The position numbers and the translations under genes were made by a program. A DNA stretch of 64,000 bases, from positions 5,394,001 to 5,458,000 of the forward strand of contig NZ_JAZHSD010000001.1 of assembly GCF_036924745.1 (NCBI RefSeq). The letters run 5' to 3'. Every line of letters begins with the position of its first letter. Positions within the stretch are counted from its first letter, which is position 1. Below the pieces are notes generated by a model. The model saw only the letters and a program-made list of their open reading frames with translations, made no database searches and was not told where the DNA came from. Origin of the DNA: Bradyrhizobium sp. AZCC 1693. GTDB lineage: Bacteria > Pseudomonadota > Alphaproteobacteria > Rhizobiales > Xanthobacteraceae. Positions 45,524 through 54,268 of this stretch are shown piece after piece.

Positions 45524-47378
45524 TGTCAATCGGCGTTCAATTTTGACCCCGCATCGGCGTCCAATTTTGCCCCCCTTGAGCCACGGGTTCTGGTGGTAGC
45601 GCTCGCGCCGTCGGAGCTGGCCGGGGTTGCGGAGACGGGGCGAGCGCGGGTTGTTTGATCATCATCGCGGCTTTTGAATCGCCAGCTCTCATTGCCCGTT
45701 TCGACGATGTCGCAGTGGTGGGTCAGGCGATCGAGCAACGCAGTGGTCATCTTGGCGTCGCCGAACACGCTGGGCCACTCGCCGAAGGCGAGGTTGGTGG
45801 TGACGATGATGGACGTGCGCTCGTATAGCCGGCTGACGAGGTGGAACAGGAGCTGTCCGCCGGCTTGGGCGAAGGGCAGATAGCCGAGTTCGTCGAGGAC
45901 GATGAGGTCCATCCGCGTCAGATGCTCGGCAAGTCGGCCTTGGTGCCCGTTGCGGGTCTCGGTCTCGAGCCGGTTGACGAGGTCGACGACGTTATAGAAC
46001 CGCCCACGAGCGCCTGATCGGATGCAGCTGCGGGCAATGGCGATGGCAAGATGGGTCTTGCCGGTGCCGGTCCCGCCGACCAGCACAGCGTTGCGCTGCT
46101 GGGCGATGAAGCCACCGCCGGCGAGGTCATTGATGAGCGTCTGGTTAATCGGCGTACCATCGAAGTGGAAGTCACTGAGGTCCTTGGCGAGCGGCAGCTT
46201 GGCGATGGTGAGCTGGTATTTGATCGAGCGCGCCTGCTTCTCGCTGACTTCGGCGTTGAGCAAATCGCCGACGATGCGCTGGGGCTCATGCTGGCGTTTA
46301 ACGGCGGTAGCCATGATCTCATCGTAAGCCGCCTTCATGCCGTAGAGCTTGAGCTCGCCCATGAGGTCGAAGAGTTGAGTGCGTTCCATCAGATGGTTCT
46401 CCTGAGGTTGTCGTAACGGGCACAATCGGCAACGGGCGCGTGTCGCAGCGTCAGTGCGGCCGGTGTGAGGATCGTGGCCGGTGGGCCGGGATCACGCTGG
46501 CGGGCCAGAATGTTGAGGACGACGTCGGCGGAATGAACGCCGTGGGCGATCGCCTCGGTGCAGGCGACTTCGACCGCCGGCAGTCCGTCGGTAAGCACCG
46601 CGGTGAGGATGTCGACCATCTGCCGATTGCCGTCGGTCACGCCGGCAAGCTTGCGCCGCACGCGTTCCATCGCGGCGGGCAGCACCCAGTCCTTGAAGGG
46701 TGCGCCGTTGCGCAAGGCGCCTGGCTTGCGTGCCAGCACGGGCACGTAATGCCAGGGGTCGTAGACCGTCTCGCCCCGCCCGAACGAGCGAGGATGCTCG
46801 GCGACGATCCGGCCGTCCTGGCGGATCACGATGCGGTCGGCATAGGCATGAACTTCGACGGGCCGTCCGACCGCGCTCGCCGCCACCGAGTATTTATTGT
46901 TGTCGAAGCGCACCAGGCAGGTCTTCGAGACCGACGCTGGCACCGCGTGGAATCCGTCGAACCGGCCGGCATAGGGAACGAGTTTTGGTCGTTCCGCCTC
47001 GAACACCTCCCAGACTGTCTGCTCGGTCAGCTCTGGATGGCGATGCGCCTTGGCGTAAGCGATGCATTTATCAAGCAGCCAGGCGTTCAACTCATCATAG
47101 TTTTTGAACCGCAATCGCGGCGTGAAGAAGCGCTCACGGACGAGCCCGACCTGGTTCTCGACCTGCCCCTTCTCCCAGCCGGATGCCGGCGTGCAGGCAA
47201 CCGGATCGACGAGGTAATGGCTGCACATCTGCTGGAATCGACGATTGTAGAGGCGGTCCTTGCCGACGAAGATCGTCTCCACCGCGGTCTTCATGTTGTC
47301 GTAGATGCCGCGTCCGCAGGTGCCCTTTTGTAGAGTCGAGGTGTGACGCGGTAGCTTTAGGTTCGAGCATATCTGTTG
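45524..47378 (-). mobile_element. IS21-family element, 5'-truncated
   Basis: The left end begins TGTCAATCGGCGTTCAATTT, with a second copy of the terminal motif (CGGCGTCCAATTTTGCCCC) 25 bp further in, the multiple terminal repeats typical of IS21. It holds intact istB and the last ~310 codons of istA. The right end with the istA start is missing, and the sequence passes directly into the 3' end of a TctC gene near 47378. It is not able to transpose alone. Confidence 0.8.
45526..46389 (-). CDS. istB: IstB, IS21 AAA+ transposition helper
   Basis: 287 aa from M-E-R-T-Q-L-F at 46389, which overlaps the istA stop. Walker A is G-G-T-G-T-G-K-T-H (about residue 105) and Walker B is L-I-V-L-D-E-L-G-Y (about 165). 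It regulates and remodels the IstA transposase at target DNA. The C-terminal tail is translated from the terminal repeats of the IS (twice K-L-D/N-A-D), showing that the gene runs to the very end of the element. Confidence 0.9.
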   Translation of the reverse strand: MERTQLFDLMGELKLYGMKAAYDEIMATAVKRQHEPQRIVGDLLNAEVSEKQARSIKYQLTIAKLPLAKDLSDFHFDGTPINQTLINDLAGGGFIAQQRNAVLVGGTGTGKTHLAIAIARSCIRSGARGRFYNVVDLVNRLETETRNGHQGRLAEHLTRMDLIVLDELGYLPFAQAGGQLLFHLVSRLYERTSIIVTTNLAFGEWPSVFGDAKMTTALLDRLTHHCDIVETGNESWRFKSRDDDQTTRARPVSATPASSDGASATTRTRGSRGAKLDADAGSKLNAD

Positions 47379-47387
47379 CCGCCCCAC
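46389..47387 (-). pseudogene. istA: IstA transposase, N-terminally truncated
   Basis: IstA-type sequence starts at about 47315 (R-G-I-Y-D-N-M-K-T-A-V) and continues through G-W-E-K-G-Q-V-E-N-Q, which carries the last catalytic Glu of the DDE triad, to the C-terminus. The DNA-binding domain and the first part of the RNase H-like core, about 170-200 residues, are missing. The first ~25 codons of the open frame derive from the antisense of TctC. It is inactive as a transposase. Confidence 0.8.
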
Positions 47388-48328
47388 TTCTCGGTCTCAT
47401 CGGCGATGAGCTTCCCGAAGTCGGCAGGCGAACCCACAAGCACCGTGCCGCCCATATCGGCGACCCGCGCCTTAATCTTAGGATCTGCGAGGCCCGCATT
47501 GATCTCCTTGTTGAGCCTGTCGATGATTTCGGTGGGCATGTTTTTAGGCGCGCCGACACCCTGCCACGCGCTCGTCTCGTACCCAGGCACAAAATCGCCG
47601 ACCCTTGGGAGGTCCGGCAGCGCCTCCGAACGCCTTGCACTTGTCACCGCCAATGCCCAAAGTTTGCCAGCCCTTATATACGCGATGGATGCGGGCATGG
47701 TGCCGAACATCGCCTGCACGTGACCTCCGAGCATGTCAGTCAGTGCAGGTGCCTCGTCCCGATACGGAACGTGGACCATGTTGAGACCGGTCATCATCTT
47801 GAACAGTTCGCCCGATAGATGGCCTGCCGTTCCGCTGCCGCCCGATGCCATGTTGACCTTGCCCGGGTTAGCCTTGGCATAGGCGACGAACTCGGAAACC
47901 GTCTTCGCCGGGAACGATGGGTGTACCGCCATAATGAAGGGGACCGAGTTGATGCCTGCGACGGGTGCAATGTCGCGGAGGAAGTTGAAATTGAGTTTTT
48001 CGTAAAGCGTCGCATTGATCGCGGACGAGGCGCCGACCAGGAGGAGGGTGTATCCGTCCGGCGGCGCATTCACGACCAGCTCCGTACCAATATTGCTGCC
48101 GGCTCCTGGCCTGTTCTCGATGACAAATTGCTGGCCGAGACGCTCCGAGAGCCATTGGCCGATCAGACGAGCGCTGATGTCGGTCGATCCGCCGGCGGAA
48201 AATGGGACGACGATGCGCGCCGGCCGTGTGGGATAGGTCTGCGCCCGTGCGATGCGCGAAACTACCGGCATCGCCGCAGCGCCTGCTGCGAGATGCAAGA
48301 ATTGGCGGCGCGGAAGTTTCATTGGCAT
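47357..48328 (-). CDS. TctC/Bug-type solute-binding receptor with IS-derived C-terminus
   Basis: 323 aa. A twin-arginine-like signal (L-P-R-R-Q-F-L-H-L-A-A-G-A-A) ends near A-R-A-Q. The mature part has Bug-family blocks: V-V-P-F-S-A-G-G-S-T-D, E-N-R-P-G-A-G-S-N-I-G, P-D-G-Y-T-L-L and H-V-P-Y-R. Such periplasmic receptors bind small carboxylates, usually for a TctAB transporter that is absent here. The last ~8 residues after E-K-W-G come from the truncated IS21 element, so the native end is lost. The protein may still fold, because only the tail is changed. It may once have belonged to the catabolic cluster. Confidence 0.8.
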   Translation of the reverse strand: MPMKLPRRQFLHLAAGAAAMPVVSRIARAQTYPTRPARIVVPFSAGGSTDISARLIGQWLSERLGQQFVIENRPGAGSNIGTELVVNAPPDGYTLLLVGASSAINATLYEKLNFNFLRDIAPVAGINSVPFIMAVHPSFPAKTVSEFVAYAKANPGKVNMASGGSGTAGHLSGELFKMMTGLNMVHVPYRDEAPALTDMLGGHVQAMFGTMPASIAYIRAGKLWALAVTSARRSEALPDLPRVGDFVPGYETSAWQGVGAPKNMPTEIIDRLNKEINAGLADPKIKARVADMGGTVLVGSPADFGKLIADETEKWGGNRYART

Positions 48329-48630
48329 CCTGCTCCATGATCGAGCACGCGCCGAAAAGAGCGCGGGCGCGTGATGCGAGCGTGGATAGACCGCACAAAT
48401 GATGGTCTGAGTGGGATGCCCGCCGACGGCATCAGCCTGCCGCCAAAAAGGGGGGACCTCGGCACGTCCCGCTAGGCCCGGCTCGAGGTTAGGCTACATC
48501 AACCATGCGATCAACAAAAAGGGGCCATGACTGCTTGTGGCGCTGAGCAGCCGTTCGCGAGACGGCCGGCTATGGGGGCTTAGCTGAGAGGCCTGGCCGC
48601 GAAAAATGAGTTTGCGTCAGCTTGATTGGT
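48329..48630. other. Intergenic, nothing recognised
   Basis: About 300 bp between the TctC gene start and the end of the NTF2-hydratase fusion. It probably holds the TctC promoter; no operator or hairpin stands out. Confidence 0.4.
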
Positions 48631-49818
48631 TCAACTGCCACGAAAATTCGGCCGTCGCTTAGCTACGAAGGCGGAAATTCCTTCCTGCGCGTCGTCGGTG
48701 TTGCTGGCGATGACGATCGAATCCTTTTCGGCGTCGAGCTGATCGGACAGTCCCGTCTCGAACGACTGGCGCAGCATCCGGCGGACGGCGCCGAAGGCGC
48801 GCGTCGGGCCGGCGGCGAGTTTCGCGGCGAGGGAGGCGGCTTCGCTATCCACCTGATGGTCCGGCGCTAGGCGCGACACCAAACCGAAGGCGACGGCTTC
48901 TTGCGCGGTGAGCCGGCGATTGAACAGGAACAGCTCCTGCGCGCGCCGCATCCCGACCATGCGCGGAAGGAACCAGGTGTTGCCGCCGTCGGCGGTGAGG
49001 CCGAGCGCGCCATAACCCAGCGCGAACCGCGCGTCCTCCGCCGCAACGACGATGTCGGCGACATACATCAGGCCCAACCCGCCGCCGCCTGCGCCACCGC
49101 GCACCGCGGCGACAACAGGTGCGTCGATGCTGGTCAGCCGCTCGATCGCGAGATGATAGCTGTCGATCATGCGGCGTAGCCGGTTCGGCAATTGCTCGCG
49201 TGCGGTGCCGGCAAAAAGCCCAAGATCGCCGCCGACCGTAAAGTTTGGCCCGTTGCCCGCGATCAGGACCGCGCGGACATCAGGGCGTTCGGCAATTTGC
49301 GTCGCGGCCTCCGCGAGGTCAGCGGCCATGCGCTCGTCGATCGCATTGCCCTTGTCCGGACGGTTCAGGCGCAATGTGGCGACGCCACCTTCGAAATCGA
49401 GCAGCACCGTTCGTAACGGTCCAGCGGCATCGTGCCAGTGGGCGGTGTCGGTGAATTGCTCGAGCGACTTGATGCGCCCTTGATCGAACGCGATCAGATG
49501 GGCAAAGGCCGCATCCAGCGCAGCGCCGCCCTGTTTGCCGCGGCCGCGATAGCGGCCGGTCACAAGCAGGCGGCCATCGGCGAGATCGAGAAACCGTTCC
49601 GGCTCGGCGCGCGCCTCGAAATGCCGGGCGATCGCGCCCCAGCCATTGCGCCGCATCGCCGCGGGACCGGAATGGTCGCCGCCGATGCCGAACGGCATGC
49701 CCTCGGCGATGCGGCCGGTGAATTCCGGATGCAGCAAGGCGTCGAGCTGCGCGCGGTCGCCGGCGGCAAGTGCTGCGTAGAGCGCGCGGGCGACACCGGC
49801 AGGGGTGACTTCGTCCAT
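48631..49818 (-). CDS. NTF2/SnoaL-like domain fused to enoyl-CoA hydratase (395 aa)
   Basis: The start is the ATG at 49818 behind AAGGAGGA; the frame extends further upstream, but that part is antisense to the dioxygenase gene. Residues 1-~130 form an NTF2/SnoaL-like cone (D-A-L-L-H-P-E-F and G-R-Y-R-G-R-G). Residues ~140-395 are a crotonase fold with an oxyanion-hole segment I-A-G-N-G-P-N-F-T-V-G-G-D and G-G-A-G-G-G-G-L-G. The usual Glu pair of hydratases is not obvious: A-D/G stands where one Glu is expected, so isomerase or hydrolase activity is possible. It is divergent from the dioxygenase operon with a shared operator. Confidence 0.82.
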   Translation of the reverse strand: MDEVTPAGVARALYAALAAGDRAQLDALLHPEFTGRIAEGMPFGIGGDHSGPAAMRRNGWGAIARHFEARAEPERFLDLADGRLLVTGRYRGRGKQGGAALDAAFAHLIAFDQGRIKSLEQFTDTAHWHDAAGPLRTVLLDFEGGVATLRLNRPDKGNAIDERMAADLAEAATQIAERPDVRAVLIAGNGPNFTVGGDLGLFAGTAREQLPNRLRRMIDSYHLAIERLTSIDAPVVAAVRGGAGGGGLGLMYVADIVVAAEDARFALGYGALGLTADGGNTWFLPRMVGMRRAQELFLFNRRLTAQEAVAFGLVSRLAPDHQVDSEAASLAAKLAAGPTRAFGAVRRMLRQSFETGLSDQLDAEKDSIVIASNTDDAQEGISAFVAKRRPNFRGS

Positions 49819-49897
49819 CCCGATGATCCTCCTTGCAAATCCGCTGTTTTGGCGGCTGAACGGGAAAATTCCCTTGAAGCTGCCAAACGCTGGTGCT

Positions 49898-49923
49898 ATT
49901 ATTAGAACGGTCAGTCGGATTAT
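49898..49923 (-). promoter_or_regulatory. Putative TetR operator, copy 1
   Basis: Its reverse complement matches 63742-63767 at 24 of 26 bases, with a shared core ATAATCCGACTG. It lies 80 bp before the hydratase-fusion start and 73 bp before the dioxygenase start, well placed to control both. Confidence 0.65.
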
Positions 49924-49995
49924 TTTTAGCCCAAGCCGCAGGGCTCCGCAAGAGAGCCCGGGCCAGCCACGAAAGATACAATGGGAGATGCAGCG

Positions 49996-51255
49996 ATGAA
50001 CGTCGTGCCGCGCGCGTCGCAATGGGACGAATTGATCCGCCCCGACAGGGTGCACGGCTCGCTCTACAGCGATCCCGCGATCTTTGAGGCTGAGCTGCAG
50101 CACATCTGGTACCGCACCTGGGTCTATGTCGGACACGAGAGCGAGGTGCCGAATGCCAACGACTACGTCGTCAAGTCGATCGGGCCGCAATCGGTGATCA
50201 TGACCCGCGACGAGCAGGGCAAGATCAATCTGCTGCTCAATCGCTGTTCGCATCGCGGCAACCAGGTCTGCTCGTATGACAAGGGCAATGCGCGCTCCTT
50301 CACATGCCCGTTCCATTCCTGGACCTTTGCCAATGACGGCCGTCTGGTTGGTTACGCCTTCCCGGACGGCTATGAAGGCCAAGACAAGTCAAAGCTGTCG
50401 CTCGGCCGCGTGACGCGGGTGCAATCCTATCGCGGCTTTGTGTTCGGCTCATTTGCCGCCGAAGGCCCGACATTGGAAGAACATCTCGGCGGTGCGACTG
50501 AGACCATCGACCGCCTGGTTCGCTTCTCGCCGGAAGGTGAGGTCGAGGTCACCGCCGGTTTCCTCAAGCACCGCGTCAAGGCCAACTGGAAGTTCATCCT
50601 GGAGAACGAATGCGACGGCTATCACCCGGCCTTCGTGCATTCCTCGATCTTCGGCGTCGCCGACAGCGCGATCGGCAAGCTCTATGGCGGCGCCTCGACC
50701 GCGGTGACGCGTGACTATGGCAACGGCCATACCGAGATCGATTTGCGGCCCGAATTCCGCAAGCGTGACGCGCCGATGAGCTGGTTTGGCACCACGGAAG
50801 AGCGGCTGCCGGATTACACCGCGCGGATGAAGGCCGCTTATGGCGACCAGAAGGCGCGCGAGATCATGATCGACGGCACGCCGCATGTGATGATCTTCCC
50901 GAACCTGTTCATCGCCGAAATCCAGATGTTCGTGATCCAGCCGCTCGCGGTCGACGACAGCGTGCAGCATGTCACGGCCTTGCAGTTCAAGGGTGCGCCC
51001 GACATGAACCGGCGTCTGCGCCAGCAAACAATGGGATCGGTCGGCCCGGCCGGGCTGTTGCTCGCGGACGATTCGGAAATGTACGAGCGCTGCCACCGCG
51101 GCGTGCTGGCGCGCAATCCCGAATGGATTTTCCTCGGCCGCGGCGAGAAGCGTGAACGCCTGGACGAACTCGGCTTCAAGGTCGGCCACGTCACCGACGA
51201 AATCCCGTCGCGCGGCATCTGGCGACACTACCGCAACCTGATGGAGGCGGTGTAA
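49996..51255 (+). CDS. Rieske ring-hydroxylating dioxygenase, alpha subunit
   Basis: Starts at the ATG at 49996 with GGGAG 8 nt upstream (419 aa). The Rieske [2Fe-2S] ligands are C-S-H-R-G (~84-88) and C-P-F-H-S-W (~104). The mononuclear iron site is N-E-C-D-G-Y-H-P-A-F-V-H (~210-220), with a further Asp expected later. The enzyme adds O2 to an aromatic ring with electrons from a ferredoxin/reductase. No such partner gene is in the window, so electrons must come from a shared system. It is first in the plus-strand catabolic operon and is translationally coupled to the beta subunit (TAATG). Confidence 0.92.
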   Translation: MNVVPRASQWDELIRPDRVHGSLYSDPAIFEAELQHIWYRTWVYVGHESEVPNANDYVVKSIGPQSVIMTRDEQGKINLLLNRCSHRGNQVCSYDKGNARSFTCPFHSWTFANDGRLVGYAFPDGYEGQDKSKLSLGRVTRVQSYRGFVFGSFAAEGPTLEEHLGGATETIDRLVRFSPEGEVEVTAGFLKHRVKANWKFILENECDGYHPAFVHSSIFGVADSAIGKLYGGASTAVTRDYGNGHTEIDLRPEFRKRDAPMSWFGTTEERLPDYTARMKAAYGDQKAREIMIDGTPHVMIFPNLFIAEIQMFVIQPLAVDDSVQHVTALQFKGAPDMNRRLRQQTMGSVGPAGLLLADDSEMYERCHRGVLARNPEWIFLGRGEKRERLDELGFKVGHVTDEIPSRGIWRHYRNLMEAV

Positions 51256-51749
51256 TGCTGTCGCGCGAAAGCGGCGCCACGCTCATGAGCGCGGTAACAG
51301 CCTTCATCTACAAGGAGGCGCGGCTGCAGGACGAGCACCAGTATGAAGCCTGGGAAGCGCTGTGGACCGATGACGGCGTCTATTGGGTGCCCGCCAATGG
51401 CGACGACATCGATCCCGAAAAGGAAATGTCGATCATCTACGACAACCGTTCGCGCATTTCGCTTCGCATCAAGCAATTGCTGACCGGAAAACGCCACACC
51501 CAGACGCCGCAATCGCGGCTGCGGCGGCTGGTGTCCAACATCGAACTGCTCGACCAGCAACCCGGCGGCGATATCTCGGTCGCCAGCAACAGCATGGTGT
51601 TCGAATCCAGCCTGCGCGATGACACCATCTGGGCCGCCTGCAACGAATACCGGCTGCGCTATGTCGATGGCGAGCTGCGGATGGCGTACAAGAAGGTCAT
51701 CCTGGTCAACAATGAAAAAGCGCTGTTCACGCTCTCGTTCCTTATCTAG
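51255..51749 (+). CDS. Ring-hydroxylating dioxygenase, beta subunit
   Basis: A 164-aa small subunit with the NTF2-like fold (Y-K-E-A-R-L-Q-D-E-H-Q-Y-E-A-W and the W-V-P-A-N block). Its start overlaps the alpha stop by one base. It has a structural role in the alpha3beta3 complex; no catalytic residues are expected. Its presence marks a two-component terminal oxygenase of the benzoate/toluate-like groups rather than an alpha-only type. Confidence 0.9.
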   Translation: MLSRESGATLMSAVTAFIYKEARLQDEHQYEAWEALWTDDGVYWVPANGDDIDPEKEMSIIYDNRSRISLRIKQLLTGKRHTQTPQSRLRRLVSNIELLDQQPGGDISVASNSMVFESSLRDDTIWAACNEYRLRYVDGELRMAYKKVILVNNEKALFTLSFLI

Positions 51750-51772
51750 CCGGCCAAAGGCGGAAACTTGCC

Positions 51773-52567
51773 ATGATCGAAAAAGGTCCTGTTCTGCTCG
51801 ACATCGCCGACGGCATCGCGCAGCTGCGGCTCAACCGCCCGGACGCCGCCAACGGCATGAGCGCCGAGCTTCTGAGCGCGCTGTGCGACGCCATTATGGC
51901 TTGCCACGGCCAGCCGAACCTGCGCGTACTGCTCCTGAGCGGCGAGGGGACGAATTTTTGCGCGGGCGGCGACGTCCGCGCGTTTGCGTCCAAGGGCGAG
52001 AAGCTGCCTGACTATATCAGGCAGGCGACGGCCTATCTGCAGAATGCGGTGACGGGGCTGCTGCGGCTGGAGGCGCCGGTGATTACCTCGGTGCAGGGAT
52101 TTGCGGCAGGCGGCGGTGGCTTCGGCCTCGTCTGCGCCTCCGATATCGTCATTGCCGGCGAATCCGCAAAATTCCTTGCGGGTGGAACGCGTGTCGCGAT
52201 GGCGCCGGACGCCGGGGTATCCGTTACGCTGTCGCGACTAGTAGGCCTGCGCCGCGCGATGTCGATCCTTCTGACAAATCCGGTGATATCGGCCCCTGAG
52301 GCGCTCTCGATGGGTATCGTTACCAAGGTGGTTCCGGATGCAGAGCTGGCCGAGGCATCGATGGCGATGGCGCGGGAATTGGCTGAAGGTGCGCCGAAGG
52401 CGCTGGCGGCCACCAAGCGTCTGGTCTGGGCCGGGACCGGTACCAGCATCGAGCAGTGCCTGTCGGAAGAAGCGCGCACCGTGTCCGAATTGTCCGGGAT
52501 GGCCGACGCGCGGGAAGGACTTGCCGCCGTCATCGAGCGACGCAAACCCATCTTTACGGGACGCTAG
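51773..52567 (+). CDS. Enoyl-CoA hydratase/isomerase family protein
   Basis: A 264-aa crotonase. Oxyanion-hole segments are L-S-G-E-G-T-N-F-C-A-G-G-D-V and F-A-A-G-G-G-G-F-G-L. Like the fused paralogue at 48631-49818, it lacks an obvious second catalytic Glu (A-P-D-A-G-V-S-V in that region), which suggests an isomerase or ring-opening role. It is third in the operon, 23 bp after the beta subunit. Confidence 0.88.
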   Translation: MIEKGPVLLDIADGIAQLRLNRPDAANGMSAELLSALCDAIMACHGQPNLRVLLLSGEGTNFCAGGDVRAFASKGEKLPDYIRQATAYLQNAVTGLLRLEAPVITSVQGFAAGGGGFGLVCASDIVIAGESAKFLAGGTRVAMAPDAGVSVTLSRLVGLRRAMSILLTNPVISAPEALSMGIVTKVVPDAELAEASMAMARELAEGAPKALAATKRLVWAGTGTSIEQCLSEEARTVSELSGMADAREGLAAVIERRKPIFTGR

Positions 52568-52569
52568 GC

Positions 52570-53328
52570 GTGCCGGCGCCCGGCACCCGGCCTTTCGGGC
52601 GGCTCGACGGCCGCCGCGCCTTCGTCTCGGGTGGGGCGCAGGGCATTGGCGCGGCGATCGTGCGAAGCTTTGCCGATGCCGGCGCGCACGTCGTGATCGC
52701 TGATCTCGATCTCGCCAAAGCATCAGATCTCGCCGGGCAGGTCGGGGCGACCGCGGCCCGGCTCGATGTCGGCGACACCTCGGTGGTGCAAGCGATCATA
52801 TCGCAGCACGGACCGTACGATATCGTCGTCAACAACGCCGGCGTCGATCAGCATGCGTTCTTCACCGACACCACGCCGGAAGATTGGACAAAACTGCTCG
52901 CGGTCAATCTGGTCTCGGCTTTTGCATGCACCCACGCCGCGCTCCCGGCGATGCAGGCGGCCGGTTTCGGGCGCATCATCAACATCACCTCGGAAGCCGC
53001 GCGTTTGGGCTCGAAGGGCGGCGCGATCTATTCCGCCGCCAAGGGTGGGGTGATCGCCTTTACCAAGAGCATTGCCCGCGAGAACGCCCGCTTTGGAATT
53101 ACCGCCAATTCCATCGCGCCGGGGCCTATCCGAACACCGATGCTGGAAGCGGCCGTCGCCAAGGGCGGCGACAAGATTTTGCGCGCGATGACCGATGCCA
53201 CGCTGCTGCGGCGGCTCGGCGAGCCCGAAGAAATCGCTGCCGCCGTATTGTTTCTGGCTTCCGATCAGGCGGCCTATATCACCGGAGAAACCATTGGCGT
53301 ATCCGGCGGCATGGGATTGGGCGGCTGA
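52570..53328 (+). CDS. Short-chain dehydrogenase/reductase (SDR)
   Basis: Start taken at the GTG at 52570, 2 bp after the hydratase stop, giving 252 aa. Classical SDR: cofactor motif S-G-G-A-Q-G-I-G (~17-24), N-N-A-G-V (~88), catalytic Ser in I-T-S-E, Y-S-A-A-K (~153-157) and P-G-P-I-R-T-P. Asp in I-A-D-L-D after the second strand favours NAD over NADP. Probably oxidises a hydroxyacyl-CoA or a cis-diol intermediate made by the dioxygenase. Confidence 0.88.
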   Translation: MPAPGTRPFGRLDGRRAFVSGGAQGIGAAIVRSFADAGAHVVIADLDLAKASDLAGQVGATAARLDVGDTSVVQAIISQHGPYDIVVNNAGVDQHAFFTDTTPEDWTKLLAVNLVSAFACTHAALPAMQAAGFGRIINITSEAARLGSKGGAIYSAAKGGVIAFTKSIARENARFGITANSIAPGPIRTPMLEAAVAKGGDKILRAMTDATLLRRLGEPEEIAAAVLFLASDQAAYITGETIGVSGGMGLGG

Positions 53329-53329
53329 T

Positions 53330-54268
53330 ATGGCGCGCGCAGGCGACGACATCGCAACGGCACCGGTCGATCTTGCGATCGCGCGCATCCGGGCGGTCTA
53401 TCGCAGCTGGAATCGCGATACGTCAGTGGCCCAGATGCGTAGCGATTGGGATGCGGCCTTCGGGGGCAGCACCGCCGCAGTGATATGCGAACCCGTCTCC
53501 GCTGGTGGCGTCGATGGCGAATGGATATCGCCGGCCAGTACGCCCCTGGATAAGGCCGTTCTCTATTTCCACGGCGGCGGCTTTCGCCTCGGTTCGGTCG
53601 CCTCTCACCGCGACCTGATTGCGCAGATCGCATTCGCCAGCGGCTGCCGCGTGCTCGCCATCAACTATCGCCTCGCGCCGGAACATCGTTTCCCTGCTGC
53701 GTTGGATGACGCGTTGGCGGCCTGCGGCTGGATGCTCGATCGCGGCCTGAAACCGGATAACATTGCTTTCGCTGGAGATTCCGCCGGTGGCAATCTCGTG
53801 CTGTCAGCCATGCTGGCCTTGCGCGAACGCGGGCTTCCACTGCCGGCAGCGGCGGTGCTGATGTCGCCATGGACGGATCTCGCGGCGACCGGCGCGAGTT
53901 ATGTCAGCCGGTCGGAAGCCGACCCGATCCATCAGCGGCCGATGATCCTGGCATTGGCGAAGAATTATCTGGGCGGGCAGGGCGATCCCTACGATCCGCT
54001 GGTATCACCCCTCTATGCCGACCTCGCAGGCTTGCCGCCGCTATTGATCCAGGTCGGCGATCGCGAAACTGTGCTGGACGATTCCGTCATGCTGACGGAC
54101 CTGGCGCGCGCCGCCGGCGTCGATGTTAGTCTGGAGGTCTGGGACGGCATGATCCATGTTTTCCAGATGTTCGGTGCGGAGCTTCCCGAGGCGCGTCAGG
54201 CCATCGCATCGATCGCCGGTTTTCTCAACCGGCACCTTCACATCAAGGCCGAGAGGGCATCATCATGA
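53330..54268 (+). CDS. HSL-family alpha/beta hydrolase (esterase)
   Basis: 312 aa from the ATG at 53330, 1 bp after the SDR stop; a longer upstream frame is antisense-like and rejected. Hormone-sensitive-lipase motifs are H-G-G-G-F (~82) and G-D-S-A-G-G-N (nucleophile Ser ~149). The Asp is in G-D-R-E-T-V-L-D-D (~245) and the His in G-M-I-H-V-F (~275). It hydrolyses carboxyl esters and may free an acid from an ester substrate. It overlaps the next gene by ATGA. Confidence 0.88.
   Translation: MARAGDDIATAPVDLAIARIRAVYRSWNRDTSVAQMRSDWDAAFGGSTAAVICEPVSAGGVDGEWISPASTPLDKAVLYFHGGGFRLGSVASHRDLIAQIAFASGCRVLAINYRLAPEHRFPAALDDALAACGWMLDRGLKPDNIAFAGDSAGGNLVLSAMLALRERGLPLPAAAVLMSPWTDLAATGASYVSRSEADPIHQRPMILALAKNYLGGQGDPYDPLVSPLYADLAGLPPLLIQVGDRETVLDDSVMLTDLARAAGVDVSLEVWDGMIHVFQMFGAELPEARQAIASIAGFLNRHLHIKAERASS

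Noticed and set aside
49819..50382. N-terminal extension of the hydratase fusion
   Set aside because: Antisense to the Rieske dioxygenase gene; a strong ribosome site marks the ATG at 49818.
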